Shown here one piece after another: positions 8,234 through 17,902 of a stretch of 64,000 nucleotides of DNA. The notes under the pieces are model-generated. The model searched no databases. It was not told the DNA's origin and was given only the letters and a program-made list of their open reading frames with translations. The number at the start of each line of letters is the position of its first letter. The first letter of the stretch is position 1. Made by a program: the position numbers and the translations under genes. The DNA is taken from assembly GCA_041399065.1 (NCBI GenBank), contig JAWKTN010000002.1, positions 1,054,001-1,118,000 of the forward strand, in the 5' to 3' direction. Source of the stretch: JAGQPD01 sp020426865 (GTDB taxonomy: Bacteria; Planctomycetota; Planctomycetia; Pirellulales; Pirellulaceae).

Positions 8234-8944
8234 ATGCGGCATCTTGTCCTCTCCTGTGAGCACGCCAGCAACCGCGTGCCAGGAGCCTATCGATATCTTT
8301 TTCGTGCCGCGGCCAAAGAGCTTTCCAGCCACGTCGGCTGGGATCCCGGCGCCAAAAAAATGGCCCAGATGTTCCACCGTCAACTGAATGCGCCTCTGTA
8401 CTGCCATCCTTCCACCCGACTGCTGGTTGAACCAAATCGGTCACTCGGCCACCGGCGACTCTTTTCACGCTACACGGCCTGTCTTGACCCGCAAACCAAG
8501 AAGAGCATCCTCCGGCGGTTCTATCATCCATATCGCGATCAGGTTGAAACAGCTATCAAAGAGCGAGTCCAACGGAACTGGTTTGTGGTCCACGTCTCGG
8601 TTCATTCGTTTACCCCTAGCCTCAATGGCCAACATCGCAATGCGGATGTGGGACTGTTGTACGATCCGACACGCCCGCGCGAAAAAATACTGTGCCGTGT
8701 TTGGGAATCGGCGATCAAGCAACAGAGAAACGACCTGCGTATCCGCCGAAACTACCCTTATCGTGGTGCGGCAGATGGATTCACGACGTATCTGCGAAAG
8801 AGATTTTCGCAATACCGATACGCAGGTATCGAACTCGAAGTCAATCAAGCCTGGCTCCACTCGATTTCCGCTTGGAATCAACTCGCCAAGCACCTAGCGC
8901 AAGCGCTAAGTGACGCCCTCGAAGATGAGCGACTCGCATCGTAA
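8234..8944 (+). CDS. N-formylglutamate amidohydrolase family protein
   Basis: 236 residues from the ATG at 8234; a TTG 60 bp upstream is in frame but adds residues that do not fit the family. MRHLVLSCEHASNRVP is the characteristic N-terminal motif, followed by HVGWDPGAKKMA, HPSTRLLVEPNRS, VVHVSVHSFTP, DVGLLYDPTR and GIELEVNQAWL. Members hydrolyse N-formyl-L-glutamate at the end of histidine degradation, but many homologues stand apart from hut genes, as here, so the substrate is uncertain. Transcribed away from mprF across about 210 bp. Confidence 0.85.
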   Translation: MRHLVLSCEHASNRVPGAYRYLFRAAAKELSSHVGWDPGAKKMAQMFHRQLNAPLYCHPSTRLLVEPNRSLGHRRLFSRYTACLDPQTKKSILRRFYHPYRDQVETAIKERVQRNWFVVHVSVHSFTPSLNGQHRNADVGLLYDPTRPREKILCRVWESAIKQQRNDLRIRRNYPYRGAADGFTTYLRKRFSQYRYAGIELEVNQAWLHSISAWNQLAKHLAQALSDALEDERLAS

Positions 8945-9257
8945 GTCAGTCGCTTCCGATCACTTGCGCTGTTCGATCGAAATAAAGCTGACACGGCGAT
9001 GCGAGTAACATCTGCCGCAAATACAGCGATCCGGGTTCAACGCCCACCCAAGATGCTAGCATTGCTATCAGGGCCGGATGAATTCGCAACGACTTGCTGA
9101 CAACAACTTACTACCACCCGGAATGTTCACTAGTTGCCTATTGTGTACACACATGCGTATAGTATATGCGTGGCACTGTGGAAGTGCGACAGCGGAAGTT
9201 CGGAATTGTCTTGGACTTTTGGGGCCAAACAGAATCGATCAAGTAGGAGGAAGCGAC
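8945..9257. other. Intergenic region upstream of transposase
   Basis: No gene seen. It holds AGGAGG at 9245-9250, seven bases before the transposase ATG, which fixes that start. A direct repeat of ATGCGT occurs near 9152-9170. Confidence 0.5.
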
Positions 9258-10379
9258 ATGGCATCGGGAGCACGCGCGGATATCTTTGATCCGTTGGAGG
9301 CGGGGATGTATCACTGCTGGAACCGTTTTACGCGGTCGATGCGTCTGTTGGGGATTAGTGCGGAGGCAGATGGGATGACGGTCTGCCGCAAGGGGTTTGC
9401 GCTGATTCTGCAAAAGACGTTGGCTCGATTGTTCTGCGTGGACATTACGACCTACGCGACGCTGGACGGGCATTTTCACAAGATGATCCGGAATCGGCCG
9501 GACTTGCGGCGGGGGCTGAATGACCGCGAAGTGGCGCGGCGGTGGTTGATCTTGATGCGGATCAAGCGGAATGGTTGGTGGGAAGTCGCTGAGCCGACAG
9601 AGAAGGAGATTGATGCCGAACTGCGCAGGCCGGTACAGCCGGGGACACGCAAGCCGGGGGCGGGGACAACGCGGCCGCCGCATCCGAATCGAGCGAGTGA
9701 ATTGCGCGAGCGACTGTGCGACATGTCGTGGCTGATGGGAGTTTTTGAGGAGTGCATTTCGCGGTACGTCAATCGTCTGGACGGGAAGAAGGGGACCTGC
9801 TGGGAGGGGCCGTATCAGGCGAAGAAGTTGGAGGACGACACGGCGACGTTGTGCTGCAGCACGTACGTGGATTTGAATTGGGTTCGAGCGATGATGGCGA
9901 ACACTCCCGAGGATTCGACCTATACGTCGATTGGCGACCGGGTCGGTGACCTTGAGCGGCACCAGCGGGAGGGGATGCCACTGGAGGAGGCGGCATTGGA
10001 GCCGGACAGCTGGTTAAGTCCGGTGTTTTTGGACGAGCGGTTGCCGGTCAATGATCCCAGGATGGGGCTATCGAGCAATGGTGCGCGGCTGTCGGACAAG
10101 GGGTATTTGGTGGGGATACCGTTAAAGACTTATATCCACTTGGTGGATCTTGTGGGACGGCGGGTGAATGGGGAGGACGAAGGGGCGATCCCGGAGGATT
10201 TGCCACCGATATTCGAGCGGTTAGGGATCCAGCTGGACGGGTTTGTGCACGCGGTGAAGAACTACGCGAAGCTGTTTGGCAAGGTGGTTGGCAAGCCGGA
10301 GGCGGTGGAGGCACGTGCCGAGGCGAAGGGGCGCAAGTGGTACTGGGGGATCTCTGGGTGCCGTGCGGCCTTTGGCTAA
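9258..10379 (+). CDS. Y1/HUH REP-associated tyrosine transposase-like protein
   Basis: 373 residues from the ATG at 9258 with AGGAGG seven bases upstream; a longer in-frame start at 9078 lacks such a site. GMYHCWNRFTRSMRLLG is the usual Y1_Tnp opening (YH..SR). TYATLDGHFHKMIR corresponds to the HUH metal motif (His72, His74), usually written SNHYH. YVDLNWVRAMMANTPEDSTYTSIGDR matches the family segment YVDLNPVRAG..ETPE.S.YTSI. It is longer than bacterial TnpA-REP (~220) but normal for planctomycete relatives. Codons are strikingly G-rich (many GGG/CGG) compared with neighbours, suggesting transfer. It likely acts on the inverted repeats at 10704-10790. Confidence 0.8.
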   Translation: MASGARADIFDPLEAGMYHCWNRFTRSMRLLGISAEADGMTVCRKGFALILQKTLARLFCVDITTYATLDGHFHKMIRNRPDLRRGLNDREVARRWLILMRIKRNGWWEVAEPTEKEIDAELRRPVQPGTRKPGAGTTRPPHPNRASELRERLCDMSWLMGVFEECISRYVNRLDGKKGTCWEGPYQAKKLEDDTATLCCSTYVDLNWVRAMMANTPEDSTYTSIGDRVGDLERHQREGMPLEEAALEPDSWLSPVFLDERLPVNDPRMGLSSNGARLSDKGYLVGIPLKTYIHLVDLVGRRVNGEDEGAIPEDLPPIFERLGIQLDGFVHAVKNYAKLFGKVVGKPEAVEARAEAKGRKWYWGISGCRAAFG

Positions 10380-11036
10380 TGCGCGGGCGGCGCGGGTGTT
10401 GGCAGCACCTGGTAGGGGCGGTGGCCGAGCAATGAAGGGTCACAGCTAGGCGGGCCGGGAGCAGTCAAACCAAAACTGCAGACTTCTTCTTAATAATCGC
10501 CGAGAGTGCGATTTCCAAAACGGCAGTTATCGCCGTTAGCGTTACCGGAGCGCGCCCATCGCGTTGGGCTACATGTGAATCCGATCCTATTCATCGGCAA
10601 CACAATCAATCGGATTAACCGGCCGGCGCGTCAACGGCAGCAACTGCTCCACCCAATCCACGCATCCACACCATACACCCCACCCCCCCTATCTTAATAG
10701 CTTCCAAGTGGTAGAGTCTCTTGAATTTGGGACCAAGATCTAAGAGACTCTACATATTGGGCCCAAGATTCAAGAGAGTCTACCACTTGGGGTCAACGGA
10801 ATTTTTTTATTAAAAACAAAGACTTTTTCACTTGCTCTCTGATCGGGGCATTTTTGTCTTTTTTGGATTTTTCTACCTTGATCGGAAGGGCGGCCGACTC
10901 GCGACCCCGGCTGCTCGGGCGTCTGCCCGCCGCATGGGCCTCCCCTGCCTTGATGGTATCGCTCCGCCAATAAGCCGGTCCTGAATTCGCCGATCAAACT
11001 CGAATCCTGCCGCTAGGAACCGAGTCCTTCGATTTC
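10380..11036. other. Intergenic region downstream of transposase
   Basis: No gene supported. Contains the inverted-repeat cluster 10704-10790 and a T/A-rich tract (10799-10875, several T5-T7 runs). The rest shows nothing I can name. Confidence 0.5.
10704..10790. repeat. Nested REP-like inverted repeats
   Basis: Outer arms of about 28 bp (10704-10731 and 10762-10790) differ at only a few positions; each begins CCAAGTGGTAGA when read inwards. A third, inverted copy of GTAGAGTCTCTT lies between them (10742-10753). The palindromic cluster about 325 bp downstream of a Y1 transposase fits REP/BIME-type substrates, whose hairpins are recognised by such enzymes. Confidence 0.75.
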
Positions 11037-13250
11037 CTATGGAACGCGACTTAACCCTTCGTGCTTTACGTTCCAGGTCCCGTCGTTGGGAAACCCCGGT
11101 GCATGCCCTTCTGCCCCGTCCCAACCGGCCGCCATCATCGCCACCGCGTATAGCAATCCGCCGTTGGCTGGCAAATACGCCGGTAATCGCTGCGCTTGAT
11201 AGCAATGCCCGTTGGCCAAATAGCAATTCTTCGCCGTGTCGACAAGTAACATGTCAACTGCTTGCGATCGTCGCCCCACGCGTGCCGCCGTCATCGCCAT
11301 CATTGGATAGTCCCACCCCCACGTTTGCTGCCAGTCCCAATCACTAAGCACATCATCCAATGTCCCGGCCATGACCGATGCGTCCACCAGTCCCACATCC
11401 GGCAGCACTCCCAAGGCCCCCAACATCGATGGATGGTCGCGTCGATTGGTAAAGGGAGTATTCTCGATCGCCGTATAGACGCCACCCCGCGTTGGCAAGC
11501 GAGATATTTTGCGAGCTACGTCGTCCCACTTCTTGTCTCGCTCCAAACCCATTCGTTCGCGCCACAAATTCGCCCGGTCCAAACCCCAACGCCAATAGGC
11601 CAATTCAAACGTAGGATTCACCACACCAGGAGGTGTACGGCCGTCGTAGCATTCCTGAGCGGGAATCAAAACCGGCCCGAGTACGTAGCGGTCACCAGCC
11701 TTGTCGTACTGGGCATAATCGGCCATAAACGCAGCCGTCTGAAAGACTATGCCTCGATATCGTTCCAACATTTCACGAACCGGCTGTTGAGTCCCTTGCG
11801 TCTGCTGCAACAAACAACTGCGATACAATTGCTCGGCAAAGAAAATCGGATGAGGCTGTTGCCAAATCAATAGTTCCCCCACTTCGCTCGGACTGCTCAC
11901 TCCATCCGGTCCCGTCATCTTGGGCCAACGGACACCGTCATATCCCTGTCGCTGAGCAATTTTTCGCGCAGCTGCGGAGCTTCGCTCGTACCAGGACATA
12001 CTGCGTTCCAACAGCGAAGCGCGATTCCATTGAACAAAATGGGCCGCATGCCACCAATGCATCTCCAAATGGCTCTTGCCGTACCAACTGTTACACATCA
12101 ATCCCGTTTCTTGGGGTGGCATCGAACCGGCACAATGTATGGCCGTCAGGAATTGGCTCAACACGATGCGTCGTTCCAATTCCCGCCACCGCTCGTCACG
12201 GCTCTCCGACAAATCGACCGCTCCACCGCTCCTCCAAAACTGTTCCCAGTGCCGCGCCGCCGCCGCGCGGACCAATTCAAATCCAGGCACCTCCTCCATG
12301 CTCCGTGACTCTTGCTGAAACACAAACGTGGCTGTCAACCGCTCGCTTGCCTGCGCACGTAGCAAAAAACAATGGTCGCCGTCACTCGCCTGCAGGCTCC
12401 CAGACGTGTTGACAGCGACCTCATAATTTGTCGCGTCAATACCTCGAACCAACAAGTATCCGCCCTCCCGCGACTTCACGTCCGTGAAATGCTTGGATGG
12501 ATTCTCCTGACTTTCGACAACTGGTCCCCACACACCCGCTGGATACGCGAAACCGATCTCAACCGCCAACCTGCCGTCGCTCAACAACGGCGACTCGACC
12601 TCGACGGCGACGGCATCAAGCGACGGGTGCACGACCGTCCGCACTCTTACCGGCTGTCCGGCGAATCGAAACGTACTTGTCGCAACCCCGTGCCACAGCG
12701 ATAGGCGCTGTCGCGGCGACTCAATGTCGCCCACTGTCGCATCCCGTCCCTGCTCATCCCGTATGCGAAATCCGATACGAGCCAAATTGAATCTATGGGG
12801 GTTCGCTCGGTATGCTTGCGCCGTGTCACTGCGCATTTCTGTCGCATAACTCACTTTGTGACCATACGCGTCGTAGTCTCGCAACGTGTCTTCATATCGA
12901 TACTTTTCGCTACCCGGAAAACGATGCCAATTCCATTGTGCCATCGTACTCAACGGCACACCCTTGGATTCACTATCCTCAAACGTCTGCATCCCCGTGA
13001 TATCGAAAGAATACGCGAACTCACCATTTCCCAACGACATTGGCGACTGGGCATCGTGCGCAGTAGCCACTATTGCATGACGTTCAACCAACGCACGACG
13101 ATCTATCGCCTGTGCATAGCCACAACGATCCTGACACATAAAGCACATCGCTGTCATTGTCAGCAACACAAACACTCGCCCGTCAATGTTGCAGAACGGA
13201 ATGGTTACCTTTAACAGACGATTCTCCATATGCATACCCATCGGTTTCAA
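11037..13250 (-). CDS. Secreted six-hairpin (GH65/GH95-like) glycosidase
   Basis: 737 residues. After a basic start a hydrophobic stretch (VFVLLTMTAMCFMC) and a cut near GYAQA suggest a signal peptide. The N-terminal beta-rich half (DAQSPMSLGNGEFAYSFDITG ... LARIGFRIRDEQG) and an (alpha/alpha)6 half (QETGLMCNSWYGKSHLEMHWWHAAHF; WGWDYPMMAMTAARVG; GGLLYAVAMMAAGW) resemble the maltose/kojibiose phosphorylase and fucosidase superfamily. The conserved Glu in KSHLEMHWWH is a candidate substrate contact. Exact activity unknown. The gene stands alone on its strand and contains, antisense, a copy of the dispersed motif (12438-12460). Several in-frame ATGs at the start leave the first ten residues uncertain. 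Confidence 0.75.
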   Translation of the reverse strand: MKPMGMHMENRLLKVTIPFCNIDGRVFVLLTMTAMCFMCQDRCGYAQAIDRRALVERHAIVATAHDAQSPMSLGNGEFAYSFDITGMQTFEDSESKGVPLSTMAQWNWHRFPGSEKYRYEDTLRDYDAYGHKVSYATEMRSDTAQAYRANPHRFNLARIGFRIRDEQGRDATVGDIESPRQRLSLWHGVATSTFRFAGQPVRVRTVVHPSLDAVAVEVESPLLSDGRLAVEIGFAYPAGVWGPVVESQENPSKHFTDVKSREGGYLLVRGIDATNYEVAVNTSGSLQASDGDHCFLLRAQASERLTATFVFQQESRSMEEVPGFELVRAAAARHWEQFWRSGGAVDLSESRDERWRELERRIVLSQFLTAIHCAGSMPPQETGLMCNSWYGKSHLEMHWWHAAHFVQWNRASLLERSMSWYERSSAAARKIAQRQGYDGVRWPKMTGPDGVSSPSEVGELLIWQQPHPIFFAEQLYRSCLLQQTQGTQQPVREMLERYRGIVFQTAAFMADYAQYDKAGDRYVLGPVLIPAQECYDGRTPPGVVNPTFELAYWRWGLDRANLWRERMGLERDKKWDDVARKISRLPTRGGVYTAIENTPFTNRRDHPSMLGALGVLPDVGLVDASVMAGTLDDVLSDWDWQQTWGWDYPMMAMTAARVGRRSQAVDMLLVDTAKNCYLANGHCYQAQRLPAYLPANGGLLYAVAMMAAGWDGAEGHAPGFPNDGTWNVKHEGLSRVP
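12438..12460 (+). repeat. Dispersed AATAC-type motif, copy 2
   Basis: AATACCTCGAACC, AACAA, GTATC. Including the preceding C, 23 consecutive bases are identical to the copy at 32953-32975, although here the host gene reads on the opposite strand, so protein conservation does not explain it. Confidence 0.7.
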
Positions 13251-13311
13251 TTCTAGGGATTTGCGCGTCGGCTAGCGCACAAGTGAACATCAACTTGCAA
13301 TCGTGCTCGAC

Positions 13312-14409
13312 CTAGGGAGTCTGCGGCACCCGCACCTGCCATGCTCGATAGACAGTTATCATCAGCGTAACCACCGTTAAGGGAATAACGAAGAGTAACA
13401 TTACATTGGCAAACGGCTGCAATAGCGTGTGATGGGCAGCGTCCAAGACCAGATAGGTGGTGTAAGCCAAGTAGTAAAAGAAGAACAAGCCCCCTTCCCA
13501 CCGTGCGATCACGTTGCCGGTGAAGAAAATGGGCAAACAGGATACTGCGACGGCAAGCATTACCGGAATGTCAAACCGCAACGCGGCTGCAGATACGCTA
13601 ACGCCGTGTGGCGAGGCAATCGCACTCAATCCCAACACACAGAGAATGTTAAATAGATTACTTCCGACGACGTTTCCAACAGCGATATCCCGTTCACCGC
13701 GGAAGGCCGCAACCACCGAAGTCACGACTTCCGGCAACGACGTGCCGATCGAAACAACCGTCAATCCAATGACCAACTGGCTGACACCGAAATAGGTAGC
13801 GGTGGCGACCGCCCCATGCACCAGCAAATTGGATCCAAGTCCCAGCGCTACCAACCCACCAGCGATCCACAATACATTGACCAGAAAATCTCTCGGGCGG
13901 GTCCGCACCTGGGGAATGTCTCGAGCAAATTCCTCCTGGACTTCGGCAACTTCCGCCCCTCCATTGCGCACGCACCACCAGGTGTAAAGCACGACACCAC
14001 TAAAGAGAATCATTCCGTCAAGGCGACCGATCGAACCATCCCATGCCAACAAAAACATTAAGAACGACGCGCCCACCATCAACGGCACGTCCCACCGGAT
14101 CAACTGGCTTGATACCACCAGCGGCACCACAAGCGCCGAGACGCCCAAGATGAATAACACATTAAATATATTGGAGCCCACGGCATTGCCAATCGCGATA
14201 TCCGCGTTGCCGTCCAATGCCGAATGCAAACAGACAGCCAACTCTGGAGCACTGGTTGCAAATGCCACCACTGTCAACCCAATTACCAACGGAGATACAC
14301 GCATGGCGGCCGCAAATTGCGATGCGCCACGCACCAGCGACTCGCCCCCCATTACCAGAAAAACCAAACCGCCAATTAATGCGAATGTCGGTACAACGAG
14401 TTCATGCAT
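13312..14409 (-). CDS. CaCA-family calcium/sodium antiporter (YrbG-like)
   Basis: 365 residues, an inner-membrane cation/Ca exchanger with two internal repeats and about ten hydrophobic segments. Repeat 1: VIGLTVVAFATSAPELAV and IAIGNAVGSNIFNVLFILG. Repeat 2: VIGLTVVSIGTSLPEVVTS and IAVGNVVGSNLFNILCVLG. The paired G-[ST]-S-x-P-E and GN-x-x-GSN motifs carry the ion-binding acidic and Asn residues. A short hydrophilic loop between them (GAEVAEVQEEFARD) is typical of prokaryotic members. Exchange of Ca for Na or H is inferred from family. Confidence 0.93.
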   Translation of the reverse strand: MHELVVPTFALIGGLVFLVMGGESLVRGASQFAAAMRVSPLVIGLTVVAFATSAPELAVCLHSALDGNADIAIGNAVGSNIFNVLFILGVSALVVPLVVSSQLIRWDVPLMVGASFLMFLLAWDGSIGRLDGMILFSGVVLYTWWCVRNGGAEVAEVQEEFARDIPQVRTRPRDFLVNVLWIAGGLVALGLGSNLLVHGAVATATYFGVSQLVIGLTVVSIGTSLPEVVTSVVAAFRGERDIAVGNVVGSNLFNILCVLGLSAIASPHGVSVSAAALRFDIPVMLAVAVSCLPIFFTGNVIARWEGGLFFFYYLAYTTYLVLDAAHHTLLQPFANVMLLFVIPLTVVTLMITVYRAWQVRVPQTP

Positions 14410-14720
14410 ATCAAGTGACGTCTACTGTGCCCAAAAGTCTTCGCTGCCGGCGAATCGGATCACCCGTGACGACATAGTCTACCAATTCCGTTGAATTTTG
14501 GGACCGCCGACCAGTGCGATGTCCGTCCAAGCGATCGGCCTTGGCAATACAAAAAACAGGGAAATACACCGAAATGCGATTCACACAACGTCGAGGGCGT
14601 TTTCTTGAAATACCATCGACGGCGCGGTAAATTGACCGGCGCTCCATGACCGTTGCAACTGTGACTACCTCCCACCAAGGTCTTCCTTCCCCACACCTTT
14701 CACACAGGATACGAGCAATC

Positions 14721-16040
14721 ATGAACAGACAGATTACTCTGGCAGCGGCAATCGTCGTTGCTTTCACGTTACAGATGGTGGGAATTGCCTCCGCTCAGGA
14801 CTGGCCACAATGGCGAGGCATCAACCGCGATGGACGGGCCCTTGGTTTTAAGACGCCCGGCAGTTGGCCGCAGCAACTGAAGCAAGTCTGGAAAGTCGCT
14901 GTCGGGGATGGTGTGGCCACGCCTTCCATCGTGAGTAACAAGGTCTATGTATTTGCCAGGGTCGACAACCACGAGGTGCTCAGGTGTTTGGATCTCGCCA
15001 CTGGCAACGAGATCTGGCAAGACACGGTTCCGGCCGACGCGGTCCGAGGTCCCGCATCGGGTTTCTCCGGTCCACGCAGTTCGCCGACCGTGGGGGAAGA
15101 CAAGGTTGTCACGCTAGGTGTCCACGGATCACTTTCGTGTCACGACGCAGCAACCGGAAAGCTGCTTTGGCGCAACACAGACTACGACGGATCCACACCG
15201 CAATTTGCCACGTCAAGTTCACCCCTGATCGTCAACGGCGCATGCATCGCACAATTGGGAGGAGGCAATAAGGGGGGCGTGTTTGCGTTTGATTTGGCAA
15301 CGGGCGAACAGAAGTGGAAGTGGATGGCGGACGGTCCGTCATATGGTTCGCCCATTGTGGCGAAAGTCGGCGACATGCAAGTGGTGATCGCGCCCACCGA
15401 CAAGAAGATGATTGCCTTACGGACCAGCGACGGAGAACTGCTTTGGGAAATCCCCTATTCGCAGGGGCGTTACAACGCGGCGACGCCGATTACCGTCGGC
15501 GACACGTTGATCTACGCCGGCCCCAACCGCGGCACGACCGCCGATAAACTAACTGCCAACGGCGATGAAATCACAAACGCAAATACCTGGTCCAACCGCG
15601 ACAACTCGCTCATGTACAACACTCCCGTCATCAAAGATGGCTACCTCTACGGACTCTCGAATTCCAACGAACTGTTCTGCATCAACATTGCCAATGGCGA
15701 GACAGCTTGGAGTTCACCGTTCGGTGGCAGCGGACAGGCCAGTGACACGGGAGGCAACACACAAGGTGGCGACCAATCTCGTGGTGGACGGGGAGGACGC
15801 GGCGGTCGCGGAGGCCGTGGCGGTGGCCGCGGCGGCTACGGCTCAGTCGTAGACACTGGATCCGATCTACTTGCTCTGACACCGTCTGGAGAACTGGTCG
15901 TGTTCGAACCCAAGGCTGCCGGCTATTCGGAAGTCGCCAAGTACAAGGTGGCCGATGGAGGGACGTACGCCTACCCTGTGCCAGTCGGCAACTTTATCCT
16001 GGTGAAAGATACGGACTCCGTCACCGCATGGGCCTTTTAA
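14721..16040 (+). CDS. PQQ-like beta-propeller repeat protein with RGG-rich insert
   Basis: 439 residues from the ATG at 14721, giving a clean signal peptide (ITLAAAIVVAFTLQMVGIASAQ) followed by DWPQWRGINRDG, the usual opening of planctomycete PQQ-propeller proteins. Propeller blades are visible as WKVAVGDGVATPSIVSNKVYVF, CLDLATGNEIW, VTLGVHGSLSCHDAATGKLLW, FAFDLATGEQKW, ALRTSDGELLW and CINIANGETAW. It is likely periplasmic; BamB-like scaffolding or quinoprotein-like roles are possible but no partner is visible. Between blades, about 15774-15845 encodes a Gly/Arg-rich segment of repeated GGR units. Its TAA overlaps the stop of the convergent chemoreceptor gene. Confidence 0.85.
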   Translation: MNRQITLAAAIVVAFTLQMVGIASAQDWPQWRGINRDGRALGFKTPGSWPQQLKQVWKVAVGDGVATPSIVSNKVYVFARVDNHEVLRCLDLATGNEIWQDTVPADAVRGPASGFSGPRSSPTVGEDKVVTLGVHGSLSCHDAATGKLLWRNTDYDGSTPQFATSSSPLIVNGACIAQLGGGNKGGVFAFDLATGEQKWKWMADGPSYGSPIVAKVGDMQVVIAPTDKKMIALRTSDGELLWEIPYSQGRYNAATPITVGDTLIYAGPNRGTTADKLTANGDEITNANTWSNRDNSLMYNTPVIKDGYLYGLSNSNELFCINIANGETAWSSPFGGSGQASDTGGNTQGGDQSRGGRGGRGGRGGRGGGRGGYGSVVDTGSDLLALTPSGELVVFEPKAAGYSEVAKYKVADGGTYAYPVPVGNFILVKDTDSVTAWAF

Positions 16041-17329
16041 GGGACGCGGCGATAAGCCTCAGTCGCTGCACGGATCCTCTCCCGCGAGGGTTTCGTGCGG
16101 ATCGAAATGTAGCCGATGATCTTCCCCTGCTCGTAACACGGGAAGACGTTCGCCTTGACCCAATAGATTCGTCCTTGTCTCGACCGGTTCGCGACATAAC
16201 CCTGCCACACCCTGCCGGACTTGATCACGCTCCACAAATCGGCAAAAGCGGCTCTGGGCATGTCCGGATGACGTATTGTGTTATGCGGCTTGCCAATCAA
16301 CTCGCCCGGTTCATACTGCGCAATCTCGTAGAAAATATTGTTTGCAAAGGTAATGAATCCACGAATATCGGTCGCCGAAATCAAGATCTCGTGAGGTTGC
16401 AGTTCGTACTCAGGTTCGTCGGCAGCGAAGCGTTCGGGAGCAAAGAACTTACTCTGCTTTACCAGTGGTCCTAGTCGGTCCAATGGGTCGATGATGCGAC
16501 CTACAGAACCATCAGCAGCCATCAGCTCAAGGAGATACGAAAACGTCCTTCCAATCGTATTGATTTCCTGAACTTCATTCTCGACGACGTTGGAGGAAGC
16601 ATCAAGCTCCGCGAACACGTTCTTCGAACGTTGCAACTGTTCAACAAACTGCTCCGTTTCCGACTCGACCGCCGCCGCACTGGCGCGCGCCTGGTTGACG
16701 GTCGTCATGGAACGTTGCATCTTTTCCGCCGACCGTTGGACGCTCCCCGACAAAGATGCGACTGCCTCCGAGATCCGACACAGTGTGGCGCTGATCTCCT
16801 CGTTGGCGGCGCGCGTCGTGTTGGCCAGCTCCTTGACCTCGCCGGCGACCACAGAAAAACTGCGCCCCGCCTCGCCCGCCCGTGCCGCTTCGATCGTGGC
16901 GTTGAGTGCCAACAAGTGCGTCTGATCCGCAATCCGATTCACGCTGCGTACGAGCCCATCGATCGCGGCAAAATGCCCTTCGAGTACCTCCATCCGCTGG
17001 CTTACCTCCTGTAGCTCGAGCGAACTCCCATGTGCCTCCCGCAATACCGTATCGACACTGGCGTCAATCTCTTGAACGTTGGCTTGCACGCGTTCGACAC
17101 CCTCTAGTATCGAGGTGAAATCGGTTACGCTCTGCCGAATCGCGGACAATTGCCCACCGATTGTCGTCGTCGACGACCGAGCCACCATCGATAGCTCGTC
17201 CCCTGCGGCGCGAATCAAAAGGTCTCGCACCGCATCGCCGTCAAAATCCACCAGCGCCCCAGCCGCTCGCTTCACTTGCTTGAAACTCGCCGTCTTCCCC
17301 TGTACTGTTTTCCTCTGTAATCCCCACAT
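16037..17329 (-). CDS. Soluble methyl-accepting chemotaxis-type protein with C-terminal PAS
   Basis: 430 residues and no transmembrane segment. Residues ~50-290 form the long coiled coil of a chemoreceptor signalling domain; the hairpin tip ADQTHLLALNATIEAARAGE and the following SFSVVAGEVKELA are near 134-169. From about 305 a PAS domain follows (ISATDIRGFITFANNIFYEI, GKPHNTIRHPDMPRAAFADLW, GRIYWVKANVFPCYEQGKIIGYISIRTKP), close to the Aer redox-type PAS. In Aer the PAS is N-terminal, so the order is reversed. A cytoplasmic redox or energy-taxis sensor is a reasonable inference. No other chemotaxis gene is nearby. Confidence 0.88.
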   Translation of the reverse strand: MWGLQRKTVQGKTASFKQVKRAAGALVDFDGDAVRDLLIRAAGDELSMVARSSTTTIGGQLSAIRQSVTDFTSILEGVERVQANVQEIDASVDTVLREAHGSSLELQEVSQRMEVLEGHFAAIDGLVRSVNRIADQTHLLALNATIEAARAGEAGRSFSVVAGEVKELANTTRAANEEISATLCRISEAVASLSGSVQRSAEKMQRSMTTVNQARASAAAVESETEQFVEQLQRSKNVFAELDASSNVVENEVQEINTIGRTFSYLLELMAADGSVGRIIDPLDRLGPLVKQSKFFAPERFAADEPEYELQPHEILISATDIRGFITFANNIFYEIAQYEPGELIGKPHNTIRHPDMPRAAFADLWSVIKSGRVWQGYVANRSRQGRIYWVKANVFPCYEQGKIIGYISIRTKPSRERIRAATEAYRRVP

Positions 17330-17902
17330 GCCCTTCCCTTTGGCTCAACTCTCGTTCAACAATTGCAATTCCCTGGTGTGCTGCCCGACTTTATCATCGA
17401 ACAACGCTGCTAGCACTCGCCTAAATCCCTTGCGCTACTTGGAAAAATTGGACTTTTTTGGAGGCTATAGACCGCATTCGCCGTCCAAACGGCCCCCCCC
17501 TTCTTGGCCGCACCTCCCAAAGTGTGCCCATTCGCACACGGCGGAACGATGGGAGTTCGTCGGGGCGTGCCATGTTTGCACATCGGCGAAGCGTGTTGGC
17601 CGGTGGTGGGAATGCAATGGAATTGACGGGTGGGAGCGAGCTAGCACTTTTGTTCACATTGCCAGGCTGCACGAACCACAGCGCAACTGCAGCACATGCT
17701 GGCGTGCGGTCTTGCAACCGCCCGCGATCCGCCGCGACTTGGACTGTTAAACTTTGCGGCCTCTGGGTTTGATACTCATTCTCTTACGAAATCCGGTCCG
17801 ATTTTACGTGATACAGTCAAGGAAGACGACTCATCCATTGACGCCATTGTGACTCAGGCAAGTCCGCGAAATCTCGTATCGAAAAAGTTGGGAGACTGGC
17901 AC
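17330..17902. other. Intergenic region
   Basis: About 570 bp between the chemoreceptor and the Cys/Gly-rich outer-membrane protein. Open frames here are short and do not resemble proteins. GGGAG at 17890-17894 lies just before the ATG at 17903. No convincing promoter consensus seen. Confidence 0.4.

Noticed and set aside
9020..9055. tRNA-like GGGTTCAACGCCC segment
   Set aside because: The flanking bases do not form a T-arm stem and no anticodon or acceptor stem could be found.
9138..9962. 274-residue minus-strand frame opposite the transposase
   Set aside because: Arg/Pro-rich shadow of the G-rich coding strand; the plus-strand protein has clear family motifs and a strong ribosome site.
17696..17902. 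Upstream extension of the Cys/Gly-rich protein
   Set aside because: The signal peptide begins at 17903; earlier residues are not protein-like.
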